Positions 24,899 to 34,397 are shown, counted from the first letter of the stretch. The stretch is DNA of 55,316 nt from Halopseudomonas aestusnigri (GCF_002197985.1 NZ_NBYK01000001.1:137682-192997); one strand, 5' to 3'. Translations and numbers: made by a program. The notes: generated by a model not told the origin, from the sequence alone.

Positions 24899-26203
24899 TT
24901 GAAACCGGTCAAAGTAGGTATTTGTGGATTGGGCACCGTCGGCGGTGGCACCTTCAATGTTCTGCAGCGCAACGCGACGGAAATTGCCCGGCGTGCTGGG
25001 CGTGGCATTGAGGTCGCCCAGATTGCAACCCGGCACCCCAACCCGGCCTGCAACCTGGGCATGACCCCGGTGACCGACGACGTTTTCGAGCTGGTCAACA
25101 ATCCCGAGATCGACATCATCGTCGAACTGATCGGCGGCTACACCCTGGCCAAGGATGTGGTACTCAAGGCGATCGAGAACGGCAAACACGTGGTGACTGC
25201 CAATAAGGCGCTGATTGCCGTGCACGGCAACGAGATCTTCGCTGCTGCCAGCGCCAAGGGCGTGATGGTTGCGTTCGAGGCCTCGGTTGCCGGCGGTATT
25301 CCGATTATCAAGGCGCTGCGTGAAGGTCTGGCCGCAAACCGCATTGACTGGGTTGCCGGTATCATCAACGGCACTGGCAACTTCATCCTGACTGAAATGC
25401 GTGACAAGGGGCGTACCTTCGAGGACGTTCTGGCTGAAGCGCAGGCGCTGGGTTATGCCGAGGCTGACCCGACCTTCGACGTCGAGGGTATTGATGCCGC
25501 GCACAAGCTGACCATTCTGGCCTCCATCGCCTTTGGTATCCCGTTGCAGTTCGACAAGGCCTACACCGAAGGGATCACCAAGCTGACTACTGCCGACGTA
25601 AATTACGCCGAAGCGCTGGGCTACCGTATCAAGCATCTGGGCGTGGCACGCCGCACCGAAAACGGCGTCGAGTTGCGCGTGCACCCGACCCTGATCCCGG
25701 CCGACCGTCTGATCGCCAACGTCAACGGTGTGATGAACGCGGTGATGGTTAATGGCGACGCTGTTGGCTCCACGCTCTACTACGGTGCCGGTGCTGGTGC
25801 TGAACCGACGGCTTCCGCCGTTGTTGCCGACATCATCGACGTGGTCCGCACTCTGACCACCGACCCGACCAACCGCGTTCCGCACCTGGCGTTCCAGGCT
25901 GATGCGCTGTCGGATCTGCCGGTGCTGCCGGTTGATGAGGTCGAAACCGCCTACTATCTGCGCCTGCACGCGCAGGACCGTCCGGGCGTGCTGGCCAAGG
26001 TCGCGACCATCCTGTCCGAGCGTGGCATCAACATCGAATCGATCATGCAGAAGGACGTGGAAGAGCAGGACGGCCTGGTGCCGATGATTCTGCTGACTCA
26101 CCGCGTACGCGAGCAGAACATGAACGATGCGATTGCCGCGCTGGAGTCGCTCGAGGATATCGCCGGCCCGCTGATGCGGATCCGCGTGGAACAACTGGAC
26201 TAA
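24899..26203 (+). CDS. hom: Homoserine dehydrogenase
   Basis: The enzyme reduces aspartate semialdehyde to homoserine with NAD(P)H, the branch point to threonine and methionine. The 434-residue protein has the Rossmann start VKVGICGLGTVGGGTF, the substrate region GIINGTGNFILTEM with EADPTFDVEGIDAAHKL, and a carboxy-terminal ACT domain (YYLRLHAQDRPGVLAKVATI) expected to give threonine feedback control. It starts with TTG at 24899 after GGTAGGGA. It is followed by thrC across a long hairpin. Confidence 0.97.
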   Translation: MKPVKVGICGLGTVGGGTFNVLQRNATEIARRAGRGIEVAQIATRHPNPACNLGMTPVTDDVFELVNNPEIDIIVELIGGYTLAKDVVLKAIENGKHVVTANKALIAVHGNEIFAAASAKGVMVAFEASVAGGIPIIKALREGLAANRIDWVAGIINGTGNFILTEMRDKGRTFEDVLAEAQALGYAEADPTFDVEGIDAAHKLTILASIAFGIPLQFDKAYTEGITKLTTADVNYAEALGYRIKHLGVARRTENGVELRVHPTLIPADRLIANVNGVMNAVMVNGDAVGSTLYYGAGAGAEPTASAVVADIIDVVRTLTTDPTNRVPHLAFQADALSDLPVLPVDEVETAYYLRLHAQDRPGVLAKVATILSERGINIESIMQKDVEEQDGLVPMILLTHRVREQNMNDAIAALESLEDIAGPLMRIRVEQLD

Positions 26204-26211
26204 TCCAGCGA

Positions 26212-26275
26212 CAAGCGGCAAGCGGCAAGCGGCAAGTAACCCAGGTGGTGCTTGCGGCTTGCCGCTTGCGGCTTG
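26212..26275. repeat. Long inverted repeat (25-bp arms) of AAGCGGC units between hom and thrC
   Basis: The left arm (26212-26236) is three tandem CAAGCGG-type heptamers plus CAAG. The right arm (26251-26275) is its reverse complement except at two positions, around a 14-base loop. In RNA it would form a very stable stem within the hom-thrC transcript, without a T run, so it is not a normal terminator. A REP-like element, RNA processing or stability site, or a partial block to thrC expression are the main possibilities. Confidence 0.85.
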
Positions 26276-26300
26276 CAGCTCAAACCGAAGGTTTGCCGAT

Positions 26301-27710
26301 ATGCGTTATATCAGTACCCGTGGCCAGGCTCCGGCCCTGAATTTCGAAGACGTGCTGCTGGCCGGTCTGGCCTCTGACGGCGGTCTGTATGTGCCCGAGA
26401 ACCTGCCGCGTTTCACCCAGGAGCAGATCGCATCCTGGGCCGGTCTGCCGTACCACGAGCTGGCGTTCAACGTGATGCGCCCGTTCGTCACTGGCAGCAT
26501 TCCGGACGCCGATTTCAAACAGATTCTGCAGGACACCTACGGCGTCTTTGAGCACAAGGCAGTTGCACCGCTGCGTCAGCTGGACAGCAACGAGTGGGTG
26601 ATGGAGCTGTTCCACGGCCCGACCCTGGCGTTCAAGGATTTTGCCCTGCAGCTGCTGGGCCGTTTGCTCGACTATTTCCTGGTCAAGCGTGGCGAGCGCG
26701 TGGTGATCATGGGCGCCACCTCCGGTGACACCGGTTCGGCCGCTATTGAGGGTTGCAAAGCCTGCGAAAACGTCGACATCTTCATCATGCACCCGCACAA
26801 CCGGGTATCCGAGGTGCAGCGTCGCCAGATGACCAGCATTCTCGGCGACAACATTCACAACATCGCCATCGAAGGCAACTTCGACGACTGTCAGGAGATG
26901 GTCAAGGCCAGTTTCGCCGACCAGGGTTTCCTCAAGGGTACTCGTCTGGTCGCGGTCAACTCGATCAACTGGGCGCGCATCATGGCGCAGATCGTCTACT
27001 ACTTCCACGCAGCCCTGCAGCTCGGCGGCCCGGCGCGCTCCATGGCGTTCTCGGTACCGACCGGCAACTTCGGCGACATCTTCGCCGGTTACCTGGCGCG
27101 CAATATGGGCCTGCCGATCAGCCAGTTGATCGTTGCTACCAATCGCAACGACATCCTGCACCGCTTCATGAGCGGCAATCACTACGACAAGGACACCCTG
27201 CACCCGTCGCTGTCGCCGTCGATGGACATCATGGTGTCGTCCAACTTCGAACGCCTGCTGTTCGATCTGCACGGTCGTAACGGTGCGCTGGTGGCCAAGC
27301 TGATGGACGACTTCAAGGTCAGCGGCAAGCTGTCGGTCGAAGATGATCGCTGGACTGAGGCGCGCAAGTTGTTCGACTCGCTGGCGGTTGACGACGAAGG
27401 CACCTGTGCAACCATCGCCGAGGTATTCGCGCAGTGCGGTGAAGTGCTGGACCCGCACACCGCCATCGGCGTGCGTGCAGCCCGTGAATGTCGCCGCTCG
27501 CTGTCGACGCCGATGATCACCCTTGGGACTGCGCACCCGGTCAAGTTCCCGGATGCGGTCCGTCAGGCTGGCGTTGGCGAAGCACTGCACCTGCCGGCGC
27601 ATCTGAGCGATCTGTTCGAGCGCGAAGAGCGTATGACCGTGCTGGCGAACAGCTTGGCCGACGTGCAGGCCTTTGTTGCCGCGCATGGCAATCGCGGCAA
27701 GCCGCTCTAA
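26301..27710 (+). CDS. thrC: Threonine synthase
   Basis: ThrC converts O-phosphohomoserine to threonine with pyridoxal phosphate. The 469-residue protein starts [20 protein letters not shown], has the cofactor lysine in [13 protein letters not shown], the phosphate-binding [17 protein letters not shown] and the family ending. The ATG at 26301 is chosen because it opens the family start, with GAAGG upstream. Upstream in-frame residues derive from the hairpin and are not family-like. It lies 97 bp after hom and ends at a strong terminator. Confidence 0.97.
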   Translation: MRYISTRGQAPALNFEDVLLAGLASDGGLYVPENLPRFTQEQIASWAGLPYHELAFNVMRPFVTGSIPDADFKQILQDTYGVFEHKAVAPLRQLDSNEWVMELFHGPTLAFKDFALQLLGRLLDYFLVKRGERVVIMGATSGDTGSAAIEGCKACENVDIFIMHPHNRVSEVQRRQMTSILGDNIHNIAIEGNFDDCQEMVKASFADQGFLKGTRLVAVNSINWARIMAQIVYYFHAALQLGGPARSMAFSVPTGNFGDIFAGYLARNMGLPISQLIVATNRNDILHRFMSGNHYDKDTLHPSLSPSMDIMVSSNFERLLFDLHGRNGALVAKLMDDFKVSGKLSVEDDRWTEARKLFDSLAVDDEGTCATIAEVFAQCGEVLDPHTAIGVRAARECRRSLSTPMITLGTAHPVKFPDAVRQAGVGEALHLPAHLSDLFEREERMTVLANSLADVQAFVAAHGNRGKPL

Positions 27711-27725
27711 GCGAAGCGGCTGACA

Positions 27726-27759
27726 CAACAACGGCGCCTTTGGGCGCCGTTGTTGTTTG
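27726..27759. terminator. Intrinsic terminator after thrC, probably bidirectional
   Basis: CAACAACGGCGCC and GGCGCCGTTGTTG form a perfect 13-bp stem with a TTTG loop, followed by TTTGT. It sits between the stops of the convergent thrC and ohr genes and could serve both. Confidence 0.85.
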
Positions 27760-27765
27760 TGCGTC

Positions 27766-28194
27766 TTACTCGACCCGGGTCAGGGTCACATCAATATTGC
27801 CGCGGGTGGCGTTGGAATACGGGCAGACTTGGTGGGCGCGCTCGATCAGTTGTTCGGCCTGCTCTGCAGGCATGCCCGGCAGGCTGACGCGCAGTTCCAC
27901 TTCGATGCCGAAGCCCTGCGGAATCTGACCGATACCGACCACCCCCTCAACCGACGCATCAGCCGGCATGGGCAGCTTGTCGCGGCCTGCGACAAACTTC
28001 ATCGCACCAATGAAACAGGCCGAATAGCCTGCAGCAAACAGCTGCTCCGGGTTGGTGCCCTGACCGCCTGCGCCGCCCAACTCTCTTGGCGTAGTCAATT
28101 CGATATCCAGTACACCGTCGGAGGAAATGGCACGACCGTCACGGCCTCCGGTAGCTTCTGCAGAAGCGCGATAGATAACCTGTTCAATGGACAT
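27766..28194 (-). CDS. ohr: Organic hydroperoxide resistance protein Ohr
   Basis: Ohr is a thiol peroxidase that reduces organic and lipid hydroperoxides, using lipoylated proteins as reductant. The 142-residue protein has the OsmC fold and both redox cysteines: C60 ([16 protein letters not shown]) and C124 ([13 protein letters not shown]). The start region [20 protein letters not shown] is typical. The ATG at 28194 follows a purine-rich site. Upstream palindromes suit OhrR control; no ohrR gene is in this window. Confidence 0.95.
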   Translation of the reverse strand: MSIEQVIYRASAEATGGRDGRAISSDGVLDIELTTPRELGGAGGQGTNPEQLFAAGYSACFIGAMKFVAGRDKLPMPADASVEGVVGIGQIPQGFGIEVELRVSLPGMPAEQAEQLIERAHQVCPYSNATRGNIDVTLTRVE

Positions 28195-28221
28195 AAAGAG
28201 TCTCCGGTAATGAAAATATAG

Positions 28222-28233
28222 ATTGCATGCAAT
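28222..28233. promoter_or_regulatory. Candidate OhrR operator upstream of ohr
   Basis: ATTGCATGCAAT is a perfect 12-bp palindrome 27 bp before the ohr start. TTGCATGC recurs at once (28239-28246), and CACAA-N6-TTGTG lies at 28251-28266. AT-rich palindromes of the TTGCATGCAA or TACAATT...AATTGTA kind are known OhrR/MarR-type targets. The regulator itself is not nearby. Confidence 0.55.
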
Positions 28234-28392
28234 TAAGTTTTGCATGCTAACACAATATAGGTTGTGTGCAATGTTATTTTTGGCCGGTTTGTCCTCCGCC
28301 ATATCGTGAAACATCCTCATCTGCTTTGTTGTAGGTGTGTTTTTTCATTTCTGGCATGCTGATTCACTTTGACGTTGTCGGAGGCTCCTCCT

Positions 28393-29460
28393 GTGCTGCG
28401 CTCTGTCATTGTTGTTTGCCTGTTACTGCTGATGCCTCTGGCGCGTGCCGAGACCGCTGTGCCGGTGCGGGTTGCGACCACTACGCTGCAGCCGCTGGTG
28501 GAGGTGGTGCCGGTCAGCGGCAGTGTCTCCACGGCGCGGGTCGCTACGTTGTCTGCGGAAGTGGAGGGACGGGTTTCCGGGCTGCCGGTGGAGGAGGGCC
28601 AGCGGATTGAGAAGGGCGCGCTGTTGATGACGCTGGATGATGAGCTTGTACAGCGTGATCTGGATCGCGACCGGGCCGAGGTTGCGCGTCTGGGCAGCAC
28701 GCTCGATGACGCGCAGCGCCGGCTCAGCGAGGCCAGTACGCTGGCAGAGCGCCGCAGTATTGCCGCCAGCGAGGTGCGCGGCCTGGAAGCCGCCGTTGCG
28801 CAGGCCGATGCGGCGTTGGCGGGGGCACGTGCCGGCCTGCAACGGCGCGAGGCGCTGGCGCGCCGGCACCGGCTGGAGGCTCCCTTCAGTGGCGTGATCA
28901 GTCGACGCCTGACTGAGCTGGGCGAGTGGGTCGAGCCCGGGACCGGGGTGCTGGAGTTGATCACCCTGCAGCAGCTTCGCGCCGACCTTCAGGTGCCGCA
29001 GCGCTTCTATGCCCGTGCCGAGCCAGGCAGTCGGGTCGAGTTGCAGTTCGAAGGTCACCCCGGAGAAGATTTTGTGTTGCCGGTAACCGCGCGCATCCCG
29101 TTAAGCAGTCAGCAGGCGCGCACCTTTTTGCTGCGTATTGCGCTGCCCGACGATATTGCTGGCCTGATTCCCGGGATGTCGGTGCAGGGCGAGCTGTTGC
29201 TGGATCAGCAGCAACAGGGCGTCGTAGTCTCCCGGGATGCGCTGCTTCGGCAGGTTGACGGCCGCGTGGCTGTTTGGCGGGCCGTCAACGAAGCAGGCCA
29301 GTGGCGGGCCCGGGAGCAGCAGGTCCGGTCCGGACTGGCATTTGACGGGGTGGTCGAGGTGCGCGAGGGTCTGGAGGCCGGAGAGCTGGTAGTCGTTGAA
29401 GGTAACGAGAGCCTGCGCGAAGGGCAGTTGCTCAACCTGCTCAACCACGAGGCCGACTGA
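28393..29460 (+). CDS. RND efflux periplasmic adaptor subunit
   Basis: This protein of about 355 residues is a membrane fusion protein. It has a signal peptide (LRSVIVVCLLLLMPLARA), a biotinyl-lipoyl half (GSVSTARVATLSAEVEGRVSGLPVEEGQRIEKGALLMTLDD), a coiled-coil hairpin (residues about 85-150, alanine and arginine rich) and the second lipoyl half (RRHRLEAPFSGVISRRLTELGEWVEPG), then beta-barrel domains. It links the inner-membrane pump encoded 1 bp downstream to an outer-membrane channel that is not encoded here. The GTG start at 28393 follows CGGAGG; the TTG at 28369 lacks one. Confidence 0.9.
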   Translation: MLRSVIVVCLLLLMPLARAETAVPVRVATTTLQPLVEVVPVSGSVSTARVATLSAEVEGRVSGLPVEEGQRIEKGALLMTLDDELVQRDLDRDRAEVARLGSTLDDAQRRLSEASTLAERRSIAASEVRGLEAAVAQADAALAGARAGLQRREALARRHRLEAPFSGVISRRLTELGEWVEPGTGVLELITLQQLRADLQVPQRFYARAEPGSRVELQFEGHPGEDFVLPVTARIPLSSQQARTFLLRIALPDDIAGLIPGMSVQGELLLDQQQQGVVVSRDALLRQVDGRVAVWRAVNEAGQWRAREQQVRSGLAFDGVVEVREGLEAGELVVVEGNESLREGQLLNLLNHEAD

Positions 29461-29461
29461 C

Positions 29462-32400
29462 ATGTTCCAGGCCATTACTCGCCACGGCATTCTGGTGACC
29501 GTTGCGCTGCTGATTCTCTGCGTGCTGGGTACCATGGCCGCGCTGCGGATTCCCGTGCAGATGATTCCGGACCTGGAAACCCGCACGGTGACTGTTGAAA
29601 CCCGGTGGCCCGGTGCGACGCCGCAGGATATCGAGAAGGAAATTCTGGTCGAGCAGGAAGAGTTTTTGCGTAACCTGCCCAATCTCGAGCGTATAACGTC
29701 GGTTGCCGGGACCGGCTGGGCCGAGATCGAACTGGACTTTCCCTTTGGCGTGGATCTGAACGAGACGCTGATACGCGTCAACAATGCCCTCACGCAGGTG
29801 TCGGGTTACCCCGAGAATGTGGATCAGCCGTCGGTCAACGCGACGTCCTTCTCTGCCAATGCCTTCATGTACCTGGCGGTATCACCGCTGGAGGGTAATC
29901 CGCGCAACCTGGATATGGATATGGTGCGCGATTACATCGAAGACAACGTGCGTCCGAGACTATCGGCGGTCAACGGTGTCGCTCAGGTGGATGTGCGTGG
30001 TGGTGCGGCCCGTCAGGTACAGGTTCGCCTGTACCCCGAACGGCTGGCGTTGCACGGTCTGACGCCTGCCGCGGTGCGTGACGCGCTGCGGTCGCGAAAC
30101 CGGGATGTTTCCGGTGGCGAGATTGATAGCGGCAAGCGACGGTTTTTGCTGCGTACCGTCGGCCGTTTCGAGAGCCTGGACGATATTCGCCAACTGGTGG
30201 TTGAGCGACGGGGAGACAGCCTGATTCGTCTGCAGGATCTGGCCGATGTCACGCTTGATCACGCGCGTATTGTTCAGCGCAGCTACGTCAATGGCGCCCC
30301 CGTTGTCAGTCTGGCTGTCAGGCGAGAAAGCGGCTCCAATGTGATTGCCATCAAGCAGGCCATGCTTGCCGAGATGGCGCTGGTCAATCAGGAGTTGCTA
30401 AACCCGCAGGGCATGCAGATCAGGCTGAATTCCGATGACGTGGTCTATGTCCGTGACTCGGTGGTCAATGTCTGGAAAAACCTGATCCTTGGCGCCTTGC
30501 TTGCGTCTGTGATCATGTATCTGTTTCTGCGTTCCTGGCGGGTAACGCTGATTGGCGTCATGGGGATTCCAATCTGCACCATTGCCGCCTTTCTTGGCCT
30601 GATGCTGACCGGACGTACGATCAACGTGATTTCCCTGGCCGGAGTCGCCTTCGCCATTGGGATGACGCTGGACAACAGTATTGTGGTGCTGGAGAGCATT
30701 GAACTGGAGCGCCGGCGCGGTCTGGATCGGCTGCGTGCTGCGGTAGCCGGGGTAAGCAGGGTCTGGCCCGCGATTCTGGCCTCGACACTGACGACGGTCA
30801 TGGTGTTTCTGCCGGTGATGTTTATCCGTGAAGAGGCAGGGCAGCTGTATTCTGACATTGCCATTGCCATTACCTCGGCGATTCTGGTTTCCATGCTGGT
30901 TGCAATAACTGCCGTGCCCGCAGCCTGTGCGAGGCTGCGCGGCGGCGAGTTGGAGCCGGCCAGCGAACAGGGCCGGCTGGCCCGCCACTGTGCTGATCTG
31001 GTGGGCTGGCTGCTGGCCAGCGCCCGGCGCCGCTTGCTTTGCGCCGCGGTGGTTATGGGGGGCAGCCTGCTGATTGTGCTGACGCTGACGCCACCAGCCG
31101 AGTATCTGCCTGAAGGCGAGGAGGCCAAGACCTTCGCCATGATGAACGCACCGCCCGGCTATAACCTGGCCAGCATGCAACAGATTGCGGATCAGGTTCA
31201 GGCGCACTTTCTGCCCTATACCCAGGCCGCCGCGGCTGAGGACGCTGATAGTCCGGTTCCCCCAATCGCCATGCTGATGATGAACGTTTCGACTGAAGGG
31301 TTGTGGATGATTGGTGTACCTGCGGACCCGGCAGACATTGATGCGCTGATGCGTGCACTGGTCGAGCATTTTCGTACGTACCCGGGTATGCGCGCGTTCG
31401 CCACCCGGGGCTCGATTATCAGCAGCAATAACGGTGGTACGCGCAGCATCAACCTGGATATTTCCGGTCCGGATCTCGCCAGTCTCTATGAAGTGGCTCG
31501 TCTGGCCTATGACCGGGCCGGTGAAATCTTCGAAGATCCGTCGATTCAGACCCAGCCCTCCAACCTCAGCCTGGCGCAGCCTCTGCTGCAGATTTATCCG
31601 GACTGGGAGCGCGCCGCCGAGCTGGGACTGGACGCCGAGCAAATGGGTTTTGCGGTGTCGGCCCTGACCAATGGCAGTTATGTCGGCGATTACTTTCAGG
31701 ACGACGACAAGGTCGACATCTACTTCTACAATGCCATGGCTCTGCAGCCCGACCTGCAGACCCTGCGCGGTCTTACCTTATACACACCGAGCGGCCAGGT
31801 GCTGCCTCTGTCCTCGCTTGCGCGTATCGAAGAGGAGGTCGACACCAGCGTAATGCGCCGGGTAGACGGCCGCCGTACCCTGACGCTGAATATCATCCCG
31901 CCGCGTTCTGTCCCTCTGGAGGCGGGAGTCGAGCAGGTGCGTACCGAGCTGGTCGAGTATCTGCGAGCCCAAGGGCAGGTACCGTTGGGGGTTAGCCTGT
32001 CGATCTCCGGTGCCGCCGACCAGCTGGATGCCACCCGCGAGTCGCTGGGCAGCAACTACCTGGCGGCGTTGTTGATTGTCTTCCTGCTGCTGGTGGCGAT
32101 CTTCCGCCATTGGGGTTACCCGTTATTGATCATGGTCAGCATTCCGCTGGGCATGGCTGGCGGGCTGGCCGGGCTGGCGCTGCTGAATTTGGCCGGTTCC
32201 GCATTGGCAGCAGCGGGGCTGGGTGGCTTCAGTCAGCCGCTGGACATGATCACCATGCTGGGCTTTCTGATTCTGATGGGTACGGTAGTGAACAATCCGA
32301 TCCTGATTGTGGATCGCGCCATCGATAATCTTGATCATCAGGGCATGACGCCGGTCGAGGCCGTTCGTGAGGCGGTTGAGGCGCGCCTGCGACCAATTGC

Positions 32401-32596
32401 CATTTCAACCTTGACCACCCTGTGCGGGATTGCGCCGCTGGTATTTCTGCCTGGCGCCGGTACCGAGCTCTATCGTGGTGTCGGTGTGATTGTCATGGCG
32501 GGCATACTCGGTGCCACCCTGGTTACCCTGACCCTGTTGCCGGTGATGCTGCATGGGGTGCTGAGCAGGCGTGTGAGGCAGCAGCTGTTGACCTGA
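29462..32596 (+). CDS. RND efflux permease subunit (AcrB-like)
   Basis: This 1044-residue inner-membrane pump has the AcrB layout: helix 1 (GILVTVALLILCVLGTMAAL), a large periplasmic porter loop (PDLETRTVTVETRWPGATPQDIE), helices 2-6 (LILGALLASVIMYLFLRSWR), a second porter loop, and helices 8-12. The proton-relay positions differ from AcrB: helix 4 reads GMTLDNSIVVLE (Asp-Asn instead of Asp-Asp) and helix 10 reads GTVVNNPILIVD (Asn where AcrB has Lys940). Substrate cannot be inferred. It is coupled to the adaptor gene; no outer-membrane factor follows, so a shared TolC-type channel is presumed. Confidence 0.93.
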   Translation: MFQAITRHGILVTVALLILCVLGTMAALRIPVQMIPDLETRTVTVETRWPGATPQDIEKEILVEQEEFLRNLPNLERITSVAGTGWAEIELDFPFGVDLNETLIRVNNALTQVSGYPENVDQPSVNATSFSANAFMYLAVSPLEGNPRNLDMDMVRDYIEDNVRPRLSAVNGVAQVDVRGGAARQVQVRLYPERLALHGLTPAAVRDALRSRNRDVSGGEIDSGKRRFLLRTVGRFESLDDIRQLVVERRGDSLIRLQDLADVTLDHARIVQRSYVNGAPVVSLAVRRESGSNVIAIKQAMLAEMALVNQELLNPQGMQIRLNSDDVVYVRDSVVNVWKNLILGALLASVIMYLFLRSWRVTLIGVMGIPICTIAAFLGLMLTGRTINVISLAGVAFAIGMTLDNSIVVLESIELERRRGLDRLRAAVAGVSRVWPAILASTLTTVMVFLPVMFIREEAGQLYSDIAIAITSAILVSMLVAITAVPAACARLRGGELEPASEQGRLARHCADLVGWLLASARRRLLCAAVVMGGSLLIVLTLTPPAEYLPEGEEAKTFAMMNAPPGYNLASMQQIADQVQAHFLPYTQAAAAEDADSPVPPIAMLMMNVSTEGLWMIGVPADPADIDALMRALVEHFRTYPGMRAFATRGSIISSNNGGTRSINLDISGPDLASLYEVARLAYDRAGEIFEDPSIQTQPSNLSLAQPLLQIYPDWERAAELGLDAEQMGFAVSALTNGSYVGDYFQDDDKVDIYFYNAMALQPDLQTLRGLTLYTPSGQVLPLSSLARIEEEVDTSVMRRVDGRRTLTLNIIPPRSVPLEAGVEQVRTELVEYLRAQGQVPLGVSLSISGAADQLDATRESLGSNYLAALLIVFLLLVAIFRHWGYPLLIMVSIPLGMAGGLAGLALLNLAGSALAAAGLGGFSQPLDMITMLGFLILMGTVVNNPILIVDRAIDNLDHQGMTPVEAVREAVEARLRPIAISTLTTLCGIAPLVFLPGAGTELYRGVGVIVMAGILGATLVTLTLLPVMLHGVLSRRVRQQLLT

Positions 32597-32638
32597 AACC
32601 GCTATACTCCCCGCCCATCTGGCCTGTGTGGAGCGGCG

Positions 32639-33517
32639 ATGCCTTATCTTGTTGCGGTAACCCTGTTATGGGCGGTTTCCTTCAGCCTCATCGGCGAGTA
32701 TCTGGCCGGGCAGGTCGACAGCTATTTTGCCGTGCTGACGCGGGCCATGCTGGCCGGGCTGCTGTTTCTCCCGCTGCTGCGTATTCGATTGTTGCCGCGC
32801 CCGGTGGTGCCGGGGCTGCTGCTGGTTGGCGCCCTGCAGTTCGGTGTCACCTACATTTGCCTGTATCAGTCCTTCGAGTACATCTCGGTGCCCGAGGTGC
32901 TGCTATTCACCATTTTTACGCCACTGCACGTGGCGCTGATTGATGATCTGCTGAACCGGCGTTTCAGTCTGGGGCCTCTGGTCGCCGCCGCGGTTGCGGT
33001 GCTTGGTGCCGGGATCATGCGCTACGACGGGCTCAGCGACAGCTTTATCCGCGGCTTTTTGATTCTGCAACTGGCCAACTTTACCTTCGCCGCCGGGCAG
33101 GTAGGCTATGCCCATCTGGTGCGTCGTTATGAGCTGACCTCAACTCAGCAGTGGCGCGGTTTTGGCCTGTTCTTTATTGGCGCGCTGATGGTCATGCTGC
33201 CGGCCTGGCTGCTGCTCGGCAACCCTGAGCGCCTGCCGCACACCGCGCTGCAGTGGTCGGTGCTGGCCTGGCTGGGACTGGTCGCTTCCGGACTTGGCTT
33301 TCTGTTCTGGAACCGGGGTGCAGCTCAGGTAGACGCCGGCACCCTGGGCATCATGAATAATGCGCTGGTGCCGGCAGGTTTGCTGGTCAATCTGCTGATC
33401 TGGAATCACGATGCCGACCTGCTGCGACTTGCAGCGGGCTCCGCGGTGATCGGGCTATCGCTCTGGGTTAACGCCCGCTGGTCGCGCTGGTTCGGTTCGC
33501 GACCAGCACGGCCCTGA
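32639..33517 (+). CDS. EamA-family drug/metabolite transporter
   Basis: This 292-residue protein has ten predicted membrane helices in two EamA repeats (YLVAVTLLWAVSFSLIGEYLA at the start; second repeat from about residue 140). It resembles the carboxylate/amino acid/amine transporter branch of the DMT superfamily, which mostly exports metabolites. The substrate is unknown. It follows the RND permease by 42 bp and may be read from the same transcript. Confidence 0.87.
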   Translation: MPYLVAVTLLWAVSFSLIGEYLAGQVDSYFAVLTRAMLAGLLFLPLLRIRLLPRPVVPGLLLVGALQFGVTYICLYQSFEYISVPEVLLFTIFTPLHVALIDDLLNRRFSLGPLVAAAVAVLGAGIMRYDGLSDSFIRGFLILQLANFTFAAGQVGYAHLVRRYELTSTQQWRGFGLFFIGALMVMLPAWLLLGNPERLPHTALQWSVLAWLGLVASGLGFLFWNRGAAQVDAGTLGIMNNALVPAGLLVNLLIWNHDADLLRLAAGSAVIGLSLWVNARWSRWFGSRPARP

Positions 33518-33580
33518 CGACGATCAGGTCGGCCCGACAGGCATCGCAGCCAGTGAGGCCCTTGCTGGCGATTTCGCTCA

Positions 33581-34198
33581 TCAGTCCCACTGGGATTTGG
33601 CGTAGCTGAACACCGGCAGCGACAATTTCCAGCGAATCGCTGCCATTCTCAGCAACAGGCCCACGCTGAAAGCAGCCAGCAAGTTGACGCTTTCGCTGGC
33701 ACCCTGATGTCGTAGGGCGAGATAGAGCAGAGCGACGACCAGCGAGACGCTGGCGTAGAGTTCATGGCGCAACACCTGAGGCATTCTATTGCACATGATG
33801 TCGCGGATAATGCCGCCGAAGATACCGGTGATGATGCCGGCCATAACCACCACCACTGTGTCGTAGCCCAGTCTCAGCGCGACATTGCAGCCAATGACGG
33901 TGAAGGCGACCAGGCCGATGGCGTCGAGCACCAGAAAAAGCTGGTGGAGGTGACGCATAAAGCGCGCCAGCACTATGGTTGCCAGGCCACCGGTGATGGT
34001 GATGTAGATGTAAAGGGGATGCTGGGTCCAGGTGATCGGAAAGTTGCCGAGCAGAATGTCCCGGACGGTACCACCACCCAGAGCGGTTAAAAAGGCGATA
34101 ACGGCGACACCGAAAAAGTCCATGTTGCGTCTGCCCGCGGCAAGTGCTCCGGACATGGCTTCGGCGGTGATGGCGATGATATAGACAGAGGTCAGCAC
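33581..34198 (-). CDS. TRIC/UPF0126-family membrane protein under glycine riboswitch
   Basis: This 205-residue protein has seven predicted helices and two copies of the UPF0126/TRIC half-domain (VAVIAFLTALGGGTVRDILLGNFP and MAGIITGIFGGIIRDIMCNRMP), each with the conserved GGG..RD motif. Family members are cation channels in animals; bacterial ones are uncharacterised or proposed transporters. The tandem glycine riboswitch directly upstream suggests that this copy handles glycine or responds to excess glycine (inference). The start is a GTG at 34198 with AGGAG upstream; longer upstream frames run through the riboswitch and are not coding. Confidence 0.9.
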   Translation of the reverse strand: MLTSVYIIAITAEAMSGALAAGRRNMDFFGVAVIAFLTALGGGTVRDILLGNFPITWTQHPLYIYITITGGLATIVLARFMRHLHQLFLVLDAIGLVAFTVIGCNVALRLGYDTVVVVMAGIITGIFGGIIRDIMCNRMPQVLRHELYASVSLVVALLYLALRHQGASESVNLLAAFSVGLLLRMAAIRWKLSLPVFSYAKSQWD

Positions 34199-34225
34199 AC
34201 AGTTCTCCTGCGTTTGCGTAGCCTC

Positions 34226-34397
34226 TCCCCCTGTCCTTGATACCTGAGAGTTTACAGGGTCATGCCCTGCTTGCCCCTTCGGTGGGCTGCCATGCAGCCT
34301 CTCTCCAGACGGCGTTAATCGTGTCCACAGTGCCTGTGCCTGAGCGTTTATGGGAGTTTGCGCCTTCGGCGGGGCTGAGCCCTCTCTCCTGCGGGGT
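34226..34397 (-). ncRNA. Tandem glycine riboswitch (two aptamers)
   Basis: On the minus strand, aptamer 1 has GGAGAGAGGG (34390-34381), CCGAAGGCGCAAA (from 34369) and AAACGCTCAGGCACA (from 34349). Aptamer 2 has TGGAGAGAGGCTGC (from 34308), CACCGAAGGGGCAAGC (34283-34268) and AAACTCTCAGGTATCAAGGAC. These are the conserved blocks of glycine aptamers, joined by a short linker as in the cooperative tandem form. A TACAAT at 34408-34403 just upstream is a plausible -10 box. No clear terminator precedes the gene and its ribosome site is close, so control may be at translation. Confidence 0.95.

Noticed and set aside
24821-26221. 466-residue open frame opposite hom
   Set aside because: It mirrors hom codon by codon and matches no family.
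26280-27731. 483-residue open frame opposite thrC
   Set aside because: It is a shadow of thrC in a GC-rich genome.
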